From Acidimicrobiales bacterium (lineage in GTDB: Bacteria > Actinomycetota > Acidimicrobiia > Acidimicrobiales > Acidimicrobilacustridaceae), in assembly GCA_025456085.1 (NCBI GenBank), contig JALOLF010000012.1, forward strand, positions 29,976-93,975: a stretch of DNA of 64,000 nucleotides, read 5' to 3'. The stretch's first letter is position 1. Each line of letters begins with the position of its first letter. Shown piece after piece: positions 16,533-25,729 of the stretch. Below the pieces are notes generated by a model. That model was not told the origin of the DNA. It saw nothing but the letters and a program-made list of their open reading frames with translations, and searched no databases. The translations under genes and the position numbers were made by a program.

Positions 16533-17756
16533 TCAGCGGGCCGCGAACGTGACAGCCAGACGGTCGGGGCCGGTGATGCCCACCGGCGGGCGCCACTGTC
16601 CGCCGTCGACCAGGACGGGGCAGGTGACGCGGCGCGCCAGCACGTCGAGCACGATCTGCAGCTCGGCGCGTGCCAGCGCGGCGCCGAGGCAGTGATGGGG
16701 GCCGTGTCCGAAGGCCACGTGGCCGGCGCCGGCGGACCGGGTCGGGTCGAAGACCTCGGGTTCCGGGAAGGCCGACGGGTCGTGATCGGCTCCCCACAGC
16801 GACACCAGCACCGGCTCGCCGGCACGCACGGGTACGCCGTGGCGGGTGTCGTCCTCGGTCGCCACCCGTACGACGCTGGTGGCCGTGGAGCGCAAGCGCA
16901 GCACCTCCTCCACCACCGCCGCACTGCTGACGGCGCCGGACGCCACGGCGTCCCACACCTCGGGATGCGCCGACAGGACCCAGACGAGCAACCCGATCTG
17001 GTTGCGCGTGGTCTCGTGGCCGGCGAAGACCAGCCCGGCCACGAACGAGGCGATGTCGTCGGTGGACCAGGGCGGGCCGCCGTCGGCCGCGGCGGGATCG
17101 TCGATCGTCGCAGCCAGGCGACTCACCAGGTCGTCCGCCGGCTCGCGGCGGCGCGCGTCGACGAGCGTGGTGGCGTACGCCAACAGCTCGGTGAGTGCTG
17201 CGTCGACCTCGTGGATGTGCAGCGGCAGCATGATGGCGTTGAACCCGAGGCCGATCGTGTTGGCGAGGTCGCAGAACCGGTCGCGGTCCTCCTCCGGCAC
17301 GCCGATCAGCTCGCCGAGTCCCCACGACGGGAGCACGTCGGCCAGCTCGGTCATCACCTCGCACTCGCCCCGCTCGACGAAGCCGTCGACGAGTCGCTCC
17401 GTCATGGCCACGAGTGCCGGCCGGAGCCGCTCCACGCGGCGCGGGGTGAAGGTCCGGCTCATGAGCGCACGCCAGCGCCGGTGCTCCTCGCCGTCGTGGT
17501 CGAGGGGCGAACGCGCCATCCAGTCGTGGAAGGGCCCGCTGGTCACACCCTGCAGGGCGAGCACGGTGGTGATGCGATCCTCGTAGCGGCGGTCGGTGAG
17601 GACCTCGCGGACCGCCTCGTAGCCCACGACGACGGGGCCCATCTCGTTGTGGCACACCGGCCCCGTGCTCCGAGCCTGCGCCAACGCGCCGATCGGGTCG
17701 GACAGGAGCCGATCGAGCGGCAACGCAGGCTGGACCACGGACGTGGTGTCGTCCAC
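16533..17756 (-). CDS. Cytochrome P450
   Basis: 407 aa, typical for a soluble bacterial P450. I-helix motif AGHETTR (about 245-251), ExxR at 284-287 (EVLR), and the haem loop FGHGPHHCLG with proximal Cys356. The substrate is not predictable. The GTG at 17756 is chosen because family homology begins right after it (DDTTSVVQPALPLDRLLSDPIGAL); in-frame codons further up would add sequence that overlaps the divergent gene. No ferredoxin or reductase gene is nearby, so electrons must come from elsewhere. It starts the minus-strand run P450, HD, LAL, small protein, lipoprotein. Confidence 0.93.
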   Translation of the reverse strand: MDDTTSVVQPALPLDRLLSDPIGALAQARSTGPVCHNEMGPVVVGYEAVREVLTDRRYEDRITTVLALQGVTSGPFHDWMARSPLDHDGEEHRRWRALMSRTFTPRRVERLRPALVAMTERLVDGFVERGECEVMTELADVLPSWGLGELIGVPEEDRDRFCDLANTIGLGFNAIMLPLHIHEVDAALTELLAYATTLVDARRREPADDLVSRLAATIDDPAAADGGPPWSTDDIASFVAGLVFAGHETTRNQIGLLVWVLSAHPEVWDAVASGAVSSAAVVEEVLRLRSTATSVVRVATEDDTRHGVPVRAGEPVLVSLWGADHDPSAFPEPEVFDPTRSAGAGHVAFGHGPHHCLGAALARAELQIVLDVLARRVTCPVLVDGGQWRPPVGITGPDRLAVTFAAR

Positions 17757-17873
17757 GTCGACCTCCCCGGCCCTGGCGACGGGTCCCCCGACCCATCGCG
17801 GCGCCGGGTGCGAAGCGTAGACGAGCCCCGACCACACCCGATCCGCGTCGGTGGCACGGCGGGGCACCGACGG

Positions 17874-18968
17874 ATGAACGCTGTCCGGGCCGTGCAGACC
17901 GACAATACGGGGGTGATCACCCTCGCCGAGGCCTTCCGGAGCACGCACACACGGACACTGCCCGACCTGCTGCACGAGCTCGACGTCTCGCTGGTGCTGT
18001 CCACGTACCAGCGCGGTCGGGTCATCGTCCTGCGCCCGGACCACGGGCACCTGAGCGCGCTGTTCCCCCCGTTCCCCCGCCCGATGGGGCTCGCCCTGCA
18101 CCGGGACCTGCTCGCCATCGCCACCCGTCACGAGGTCTGGATCTACCAGGATCACCCGATCGTCGCCGCATCGCTACGACCGCCGGACCGCTACGACGCG
18201 TGCTACCTGCCTCGTGCCTGCCACGTCACCGGCGACATCCGGGTCCACGACGTCGCCTTCGCAGGCAACAAGCTGTGGATCGTCAACACCAGGTTCTCGT
18301 GTCTGGCGACCCTGGACTCGCTGTACAGCTTCGTGCCCCGATGGCAGCCGTCCTTCGTCACGGCGCTGAGCGCCGAGGACCGCTGCCACCTCAACGGGCT
18401 GGCCGTGGTCGACGACGAGCCACGGTTCGTGACCGCGCTGGCGGTGAGCGACGAGCCCGAAGGCTGGCGGGCCGACAAGGAGGACGGCGGCGTCGTCCTC
18501 GACGTGCCGAGCGGCGGGGTCGTCGTCGCAGGGCTCTGCATGCCCCACTCGCCCCGGTGGCACGACGGCCGACTCTGGGTCCTCGAATCCGGTCACGGCA
18601 GGCTCGGCGTCGTCGACGTCGAGCGGGGCACCGTCGAGACGGTCGTCGAGCTACCGGGTTTCACGCGCGGCCTCGACTTCGTCGGCCCCTACGCGTTCGT
18701 CGGGTTGTCCCAGGTCCGGGACAAGGTGTTCGAGGGCATCCCGGTCACCGACAACGGCCCGGATCGGCGGTGCGGCGTGTGGGTCGTCGACACCCGTTCG
18801 GGCGGGGTCGTGGGCTTCGTGCGCTTCGAGGAGCTCGTCCGGGAGATCTTCGCCGTCATCGCCCTGCCCGGCCGGACCTACCCCCAGCTCGTCGACCCGG
18901 CGTCACGCCAGGTCGCCAACGCCTTCCGCCTGGCTGCCGACCCGCGCCTCGGGCACGACCCCCGATAG
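17874..18968 (+). CDS. TIGR03032-like protein (DUF4915 type)
   Basis: 364 aa. The protein shows the repeated beta-blade pattern of this family: STYQRGRVIVL, RPMGLALHRDLLAIATRHEVWIY, HDVAFAGNKLWIVNTRFSCLA, HLNGLAVVDDEPRFVTALAVSD, GLCMPHSPRWHDGRLWVLESG. Members are predicted propeller-like proteins, often near secondary-metabolite or tetratricopeptide genes; their activity is unknown. There is no signal peptide, so it should be cytoplasmic. Divergent from the P450 gene with 117 bp between, and convergent with the HAD gene 4 bp from its stop. Confidence 0.85.
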   Translation: MNAVRAVQTDNTGVITLAEAFRSTHTRTLPDLLHELDVSLVLSTYQRGRVIVLRPDHGHLSALFPPFPRPMGLALHRDLLAIATRHEVWIYQDHPIVAASLRPPDRYDACYLPRACHVTGDIRVHDVAFAGNKLWIVNTRFSCLATLDSLYSFVPRWQPSFVTALSAEDRCHLNGLAVVDDEPRFVTALAVSDEPEGWRADKEDGGVVLDVPSGGVVVAGLCMPHSPRWHDGRLWVLESGHGRLGVVDVERGTVETVVELPGFTRGLDFVGPYAFVGLSQVRDKVFEGIPVTDNGPDRRCGVWVVDTRSGGVVGFVRFEELVREIFAVIALPGRTYPQLVDPASRQVANAFRLAADPRLGHDPR

Positions 18969-18972
18969 GGAA

Positions 18973-19710
18973 TCAGCCGACGCCCAGCACGAGGGGCAAC
19001 TCGGCGTGATCGTCGATGACGTGATCCGCCTCGATCTCGCCCTCCGGACCGAGCTCGTGGTCGTCGTTCACCCCCCGGTAGCGCACCGCGATCAAGCCGT
19101 GGGCCAGCGCGCCGGCGACGTCGGTGCGGCGCAGGTCGCCCACGTGGGCCGCCTGCGCCGGGTCGTCGATGCCCAGGCCGGCGAGGGCGTGGGCGAAGAT
19201 GGACCCGTCGGGCTTGTAGACGCCGACCTCGTCCGAGAAGGACCAGTGGTCGAAGTACCGGAGCAGGTCGTGGTGCTCGAGGTAGCTGCGCAGCACCCAG
19301 GACGGGCTGAGCCCGACGTCGCAGATGATCCCGATGCGCACACCGGCATCCCGCAGCGTCGCCAGGGTGGCGGCGATGTTCGCGGCCGGGTCGACCGGGG
19401 CTCGCAGGCCCGACGAGGCGAAGCACTCGGTGAGCGCCTCGTGTCGAGCGGTGTCGACGGGCACCATGAGGTCGTCGGCCAGGGATCGGGCCGCGTCCAC
19501 CGCGGTGAACTGGCGGTTCGCCGCCCACGCCTCGTCGAAGGCACGCACGATCGCGTCGAGACCGACGTCGATCCGCTGGGCCGGGAGGTCGAGTCCCCAG
19601 GCGGCGAACAGCTCCCCCAGGGCGGCCACGCGAGCGGCGCGGGTCGCCCGCCCGTCGGGCACCATCAACGTGTTCCAGAAGTCGAAGGTGACGGCCCGGG
19701 GTGCGTCCAC
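18973..19710 (-). CDS. HAD-superfamily hydrolase
   Basis: 245 aa with motif I DFWNTL near residue 9, motif II region IGIICDVG, Lys in GVYKPDGSIF and motif IV HVGDLRRTDV. Motif I lacks the second aspartate of phosphatases (DxD) and has Trp there, as haloacid-dehalogenase-type members have Tyr; so phosphatase activity is doubtful. The GTG start lies 3 bp after the malic enzyme stop, implying one transcript. Confidence 0.85.
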   Translation of the reverse strand: MDAPRAVTFDFWNTLMVPDGRATRAARVAALGELFAAWGLDLPAQRIDVGLDAIVRAFDEAWAANRQFTAVDAARSLADDLMVPVDTARHEALTECFASSGLRAPVDPAANIAATLATLRDAGVRIGIICDVGLSPSWVLRSYLEHHDLLRYFDHWSFSDEVGVYKPDGSIFAHALAGLGIDDPAQAAHVGDLRRTDVAGALAHGLIAVRYRGVNDDHELGPEGEIEADHVIDDHAELPLVLGVG

Positions 19711-19713
19711 GGC

Positions 19714-21117
<1,404 letters not shown>

Positions 21118-21126
21118 GGCGCGCAG

Positions 21127-21132
21127 ACGCTA
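21127..21132 (-). promoter_or_regulatory. Candidate -10 box of the malic enzyme gene
   Basis: TAGCGT on minus, 9 nt before the ATG at 21117, lying where pyrE would normally end. Confidence 0.35.
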
Positions 21133-21825
21133 GCGTAGTCGAAGCCCAGATCGGGCGCCGTCACCAGTGCGTGGAAGGCGATCCCCTGCTCCGCGGCCAG
21201 GGCGCCACAGGTGCCACCGCGGTCCACCACGACCAGGATCATCACCGGCTCGGCACCGAGCTCGCGCACCACGCGTGCCGCCTCGAGCGGCGATGCGCCC
21301 CTGGTGACGGTGTCCTCGGTGATGACCACCCGATCGCCGGGCAGCAGCGCCCCGGCCAGTCGGCCCGCGACGCCGTGGTCCTTGGCCTCCTTGCGGATGG
21401 TGAAGGACCGCAGGGCACGGCCCCGGGTCGCCGCCACCGCGGCGACGCCGTAGGCGACGGGATCGGCGCCCACGGTGAGGCCTCCGATGGCGCTGACGTC
21501 GGCGGGGATCACCTCGAGCGCGGCGTCGGCCACCAGCAGGATGCCGTCGGGCCGACAGACCGTCTGCTTCGAATCGATGAACCAGCTCGACCGACGGCCC
21601 GACTTGAGCACGAAGTCCCCGGTGCGCACGGAATGCGACAGCAGATGGGCGACCAGATCGGCACGGCTCACGTCGACGACGTTACCGGGTGTGACATGCG
21701 ACCCGACGGCCATCCTCGAGCGGGTGGTCGAGGACCGCGATCGCCCAGCTCAGCGGCCATTCGGCGCCCCCGACGGGAGCCGGTCGAGCGGATCGGGCGC
21801 CTTCGACCGCGGGCGGAGCCGTGCC

Positions 21826-21831
21826 TACACT
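21826..21831 (+). promoter_or_regulatory. Candidate -10 box of the parA-like gene (leaderless)
   Basis: TACACT, 6 nt before the ATG at 21838. Confidence 0.45.
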
Positions 21832-21837
21832 CGCCGC

Positions 21838-22593
21838 ATGACCCGCGTCATCGCCGTCGCCAACCAGAAGGGTGGCGTGGCCAAGACGACGACCGTCCAC
21901 GCGCTGGGCGCGGCGCTGGCGGAGCAGGGCCAGCGGGTGCTCGTGGTCGATCTCGACCCCCAGGCCTGCCTGACCTTCTCCTTCGGCGTCGACCCCGACG
22001 CACTGGAACGATCGCTCCACGACGTCATGCTCGGTCGGGCGAAGGCCGCCGAGGTGCTGGTCAAGGTGGGAGACGTGCACCTGCTCCCCGCCACCATCGA
22101 TCTCGCCGGCGCCGAGGTGCACCTGCTGAGCCGCACCGGGCGGGAGTTCCAGCTCAAGCGGGCACTCGGACCGCTGGTCGGCTCCTACGACGTCGTGCTG
22201 ATCGACTGCCCTCCGTCGCTGGGGATCCTGACCATCAACGGGCTGACCGCCGCCGGCGAGGTGCTCGTACCCCTGCAGTGCGAGACGCTCAGCAACCGCG
22301 GCGTCGGCCAACTGCTCGAGACCATCGAGGACGTCCGGGCCTACACCAACCCGGATCTGCGCGTGCTCGGCGTCGTGGCCACACTGTTCGACCGGCGCAC
22401 CCGCCTGGCCCAGGAGGTCGTCGATTCGGTGCCCGAGCGGTACGGGTTGCGCGTCCTCGAACCACCCGTGCCCAAGTCGGTCAAGGTGGCCGAAGCGCCT
22501 GCGCAGGGTCGGTCGATCCTGGAGCACGCGCCCTCGTCGAAACCGGCCCAGGCCTACCGCCAACTGGCCCGCAGCCTCCTGGAGGCCCGATGA
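21838..22593 (+). CDS. ParA/Soj-family ATPase
   Basis: 251 aa. Deviant Walker A NQKGGVAKTTT (residues 9-18), switch region VVDLDPQACLTFSFG, Walker B VLIDCPPSLGILT. Such ATPases move DNA or protein cargo along the nucleoid. There is no parB or parS next to it, so this is not the chromosome partition pair; the partner may be the small CxxC protein whose ATG overlaps its stop (ATGA). Likely leaderless, given TACACT 6 nt upstream. Confidence 0.92.
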   Translation: MTRVIAVANQKGGVAKTTTVHALGAALAEQGQRVLVVDLDPQACLTFSFGVDPDALERSLHDVMLGRAKAAEVLVKVGDVHLLPATIDLAGAEVHLLSRTGREFQLKRALGPLVGSYDVVLIDCPPSLGILTINGLTAAGEVLVPLQCETLSNRGVGQLLETIEDVRAYTNPDLRVLGVVATLFDRRTRLAQEVVDSVPERYGLRVLEPPVPKSVKVAEAPAQGRSILEHAPSSKPAQAYRQLARSLLEAR

Positions 22594-22979
22594 CCCCGAT
22601 CGGCGACGACGAGTCGACCCCCCGGGGGACGGGGCGTCCCGGCCCACATCGGGGCGCCGCAGGCACCACACCTCGCCACATGGACCCCGCCGGCAAGGCA
22701 GCCCTGTTCTCCTCGCCGCCGGTGGCGGCGCGCGACCAGCTCGGTGTCGGCAACCAGAAGGAGGGTCGCGCCGCGTTCTTCTCGACGGGCCCGCGCCAGG
22801 TGGGCACCGTGGTCGTCGCGTGCTCGTCGTGCGGGTCCCGCAGCCGGGTCTCGCTCGTCGACCTGGGCGTGCGTCTGGTGAGCATCTCGGTGTGGCTGCC
22901 CGCCCGTCGTCACGGCCACTGGATGCGCTGCCCGGCCTGCCACACCCACACGTGGTGCCGCATCGGCTGGAACGAGTGA
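22590..22979 (+). CDS. Small protein with paired CxxC motifs
   Basis: 129 aa, ATGA overlap with the ParA-like gene. The N-terminal half is Pro/Gly/Arg-rich; the C-terminal half has CSSC (VVVACSSCGSRSRVS) and CPAC (WMRCPACHTHTWCRIGW), spaced like a zinc ribbon. Between them lies a short hydrophobic beta-like region. Translational coupling to a ParA ATPase suggests that the two work together; the function is unknown. Confidence 0.8.
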   Translation: MTPIGDDESTPRGTGRPGPHRGAAGTTPRHMDPAGKAALFSSPPVAARDQLGVGNQKEGRAAFFSTGPRQVGTVVVACSSCGSRSRVSLVDLGVRLVSISVWLPARRHGHWMRCPACHTHTWCRIGWNE

Positions 22980-23022
22980 CCTGCCCGTCGGCCGGGAGGC
23001 GGGCCGGCCGCTGCTCAGCGGA

Positions 23023-24054
23023 TCAGCGCAGCACGACCTGACCGTCGCCCGGTTCGATCCGACCCACCTCGACGGCACGGTGGCCCGCGCCCCGCAGCAC
23101 GTCGAGCGCCTTGAACACCTCGGCCGCGGGCACGACCGCGATCATGCCCAGACCCAGGTTGAACACCCGGGCCATCTCGTCGTCGCTCACCTTGCCGAGT
23201 CGCTGGATCTCGGTGAAGACCTGCGGCACGTCCCAGCTGCCGCGCTCGACCACGGCCGCGGTGCCGGGCGGCAGCACCCGGCTGAGGTTGCCGGGGATGC
23301 CACCACCGGTGATGTGGGCCACGGCCCGCACGTCCACCGCATCGAGCAGCTTCAGCACCGCCGGCGAGTAGATGACCGAGGGGCTCAGCAGCTCGTCGGC
23401 CAGCGAGTGCGCCGCCCCCTCGTAGGGCGGCTCGTCGAGGTCCCGCCCGGCCACGTCGAAGAACACCCGGCGGACGAGCGAGTAGCCGTTGCTGCGCAGG
23501 TTGGGTGACGGCAGTCCGATCAGCACGTCGCCGGGTCGGATGTGCGCGCCGGCGAGGATGCGGTCCTGCTCGGCGACCCCCACGGCGAAACCCACCAGGT
23601 CGAACTCACCGGGCTCCATGGCGCCGGGGTGTTCGGCCATCTCGCCCCCGATCAGCGCGCACCCGGCCTGACGGCACCCCTCGGCGACGCCTTCCACGAG
23701 CTGTTCGATGTGGTCGGGATCGAGTCGTCCGACGGCGATGTAGTCGAGGAAGAACAGGGGCTCCGCGCCCTGGCACACGAGATCGTCGACGCACATCGCC
23801 ACGAGATCGATGCCGATCGTCTCGAACTGCCCCGCCGCCTGGGCCACGAGCGCCTTGGTGCCCACGCCGTCGGTGGAGGACACGAGCACGGGACGCCGGT
23901 AGCGGCCGGTGTCGAAGCGGAACAGGCCGCCGAACCCGCCGATGTCGCCGATCACCTCGGGCCGGAAGGTCGACCGGACCTTGGCCTTGATCCGCTCCAC
24001 CGCTTCTTCGCCGGCGGTGATGCTCACACCGGCGGCTTCGTAGGTCTCACCCAT
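23023..24054 (-). CDS. purM: Phosphoribosylformylglycinamidine cyclo-ligase (AIR synthetase)
   Basis: 343 aa, full length. Converts FGAM to AIR with ATP, fifth step of purine synthesis. Family signatures: STDGVGTKALVA, the DLVCQGAEPLFFLDY segment, GGEMAEHPGAM and HITGGGIPGNL. It lies 46 bp downstream of purF on the same strand, the classic purF-purM pair. It converges with the CxxC gene; the 43 bp between contain a GC-rich inverted repeat. Confidence 0.96.
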   Translation of the reverse strand: MGETYEAAGVSITAGEEAVERIKAKVRSTFRPEVIGDIGGFGGLFRFDTGRYRRPVLVSSTDGVGTKALVAQAAGQFETIGIDLVAMCVDDLVCQGAEPLFFLDYIAVGRLDPDHIEQLVEGVAEGCRQAGCALIGGEMAEHPGAMEPGEFDLVGFAVGVAEQDRILAGAHIRPGDVLIGLPSPNLRSNGYSLVRRVFFDVAGRDLDEPPYEGAAHSLADELLSPSVIYSPAVLKLLDAVDVRAVAHITGGGIPGNLSRVLPPGTAAVVERGSWDVPQVFTEIQRLGKVSDDEMARVFNLGLGMIAVVPAAEVFKALDVLRGAGHRAVEVGRIEPGDGQVVLR

Positions 24055-24100
24055 GGGTCGTTCGGCTCCGGGACTGGTCGGCGGGGGCGTGCACCGGCGC

Positions 24101-25657
24101 TCACGCGCCGTGTCGGCGCGCCTCGTCGGCGGGCAGCGAGGCGTCGTCGAACAGCAGGCTGAGGGTGCTCGGTGCGTCAGCGGGCCGGGCCGGCGACGCT
24201 TCGAGCACGCCCTTGGTGAGGCTGACAGGCACCTCGACCGGGTACAGCCCGGTGAAGCAGGCGTCGCAGAATCCGGCGCCGGCGGTGCCGGTCGCTGCCT
24301 TCAGGCGGTCGAGCTCCAGGTAGGCGAGGCTGTCGACGTTGAGGTAGTCGCGGATCTCGCCGACCGCGAGGTTGGCGGCGATGAGCTCGCCCCTCGTGCC
24401 GGTGTCCATGCCGTAGAAGCAGGGCCACGTGTAGGGCGGGGAGGAGATGCGCAGGTGAACCTCGACGGCGCCGGCCTCGCGCAGCATGCCCACCATGGCC
24501 CGGGTGGTCGTGCCGCGCACGATCGAGTCGTCCACCACGATGAGGCGCTTGCCCTCGATGTTGTCGCGCAGCGGGTTGAGCTTCAGGCGCACCCCGAGGG
24601 CTCGCATCTCCTGGTTGGGGGCGATGAAGGTGCGGCCGATGTAGCGGTTCTTGACCAGGCCCTGGCCGAAGGGGATCCCCGAGTGCCGCGAGAAGCCCTC
24701 GGCGGCGGGCAGGCCCGACTCGGGTACACCCATGACCAGGTCGGCGTCGACGGGCGCCTGCTCGGCGAGCTGCTCGCCCATCTGCACGCGGGCCCGGTGG
24801 ACGTTCTGGCCGTAGAGGCTGCCGTCGGGCCGGTGGAAGTACACGAACTCCATGAGGCAGAGGCGGGGGTCGATGGTGTGCTGCGACCAGGGCTGCACCG
24901 AGCGGACCCCGGCGGCGTCGATGATCACCATCTCCCCGGGGGCGATCTCGCGGACCTGGCGGGCACCCACGATGTCGAGCGCCGGGCTCTCCGAGGCCAG
25001 CGCCCAGCCGTCGTCGAGCTTGCCCAGGCACAGCGGCCAGAAGCCGTGGGGATCCCGGACGCCGATGACGTGGCCCTCGTCCATGACCACGAAGGAGAAG
25101 GCGCCCTCGAGATGGGGCAGCACCCGCATGAGCGCCCGCTCCAACGCCCGCCCGTCGCTGGAGGGCTCGGGATCGCGGGCCAGCTCCTGGGTGATGAGCT
25201 CGGCCACCAGGTCGCTGTCGCTCGTGACGGCGCCGGGCAGCATGCCCGCCTGCGCGGCGAGATCCTCGGTGTTGACCAGGTTCCCGTTGTGGCCGAGGGC
25301 GAAGGAGTGGGCGCCGACCGTCCGGTAGAAGGGCTGGGCGTTGCGCCAGGTGCTCGACCCCGTCGTCGAGTACCTGGTGTGGCCGATGGCCAGGTGCCCG
25401 GTGAGCGCGGCCAGGGTGCGGTCGTCGAACACGTTCGACACGAGCCCCATGTCCTTCACGACGGTGATGGTGTGTCCGTCGCTCACCGCGATGCCGGCGG
25501 ATTCCTGGCCGCGGTGCTGCAGGGCGTACAGACCGAGGTAGCTCAGGTGGGCGACCGGCTGGGCCGGGGCGTACACCCCGAACACCCCGCACTCGTGACC
25601 CGGGGTCTCGTCGAGGTGGGCCGCTCCGTCGGCGTCCGGATCGTGCACGGCGCCCAT
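24101..25657 (-). CDS. purF: Amidophosphoribosyltransferase
   Basis: 518 aa. First committed step of purine synthesis: PRPP plus glutamine to phosphoribosylamine. The N-terminal glutaminase needs a free Cys after processing; here Cys23 in HECGVFGVY, preceded by a short propeptide as in the Bacillus-type enzyme. LQHRGQESAG and GHTRYSTTG are glutaminase signatures. The PRPP site is VVDDSIVRGTTTR. Later cysteines (CFYGMD, FCDACF) fit the Fe-S cluster of this subtype. Followed by purM, preceded by purL. Confidence 0.96.
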   Translation of the reverse strand: MGAVHDPDADGAAHLDETPGHECGVFGVYAPAQPVAHLSYLGLYALQHRGQESAGIAVSDGHTITVVKDMGLVSNVFDDRTLAALTGHLAIGHTRYSTTGSSTWRNAQPFYRTVGAHSFALGHNGNLVNTEDLAAQAGMLPGAVTSDSDLVAELITQELARDPEPSSDGRALERALMRVLPHLEGAFSFVVMDEGHVIGVRDPHGFWPLCLGKLDDGWALASESPALDIVGARQVREIAPGEMVIIDAAGVRSVQPWSQHTIDPRLCLMEFVYFHRPDGSLYGQNVHRARVQMGEQLAEQAPVDADLVMGVPESGLPAAEGFSRHSGIPFGQGLVKNRYIGRTFIAPNQEMRALGVRLKLNPLRDNIEGKRLIVVDDSIVRGTTTRAMVGMLREAGAVEVHLRISSPPYTWPCFYGMDTGTRGELIAANLAVGEIRDYLNVDSLAYLELDRLKAATGTAGAGFCDACFTGLYPVEVPVSLTKGVLEASPARPADAPSTLSLLFDDASLPADEARRHGA

Positions 25658-25729
25658 GCTAGCGACGGCTCGGGGCCAACCCCGAACCAGCCCGTCCCAC
25701 CGGTGGCCGCGCCGCGGCGTGCCGGGTGA

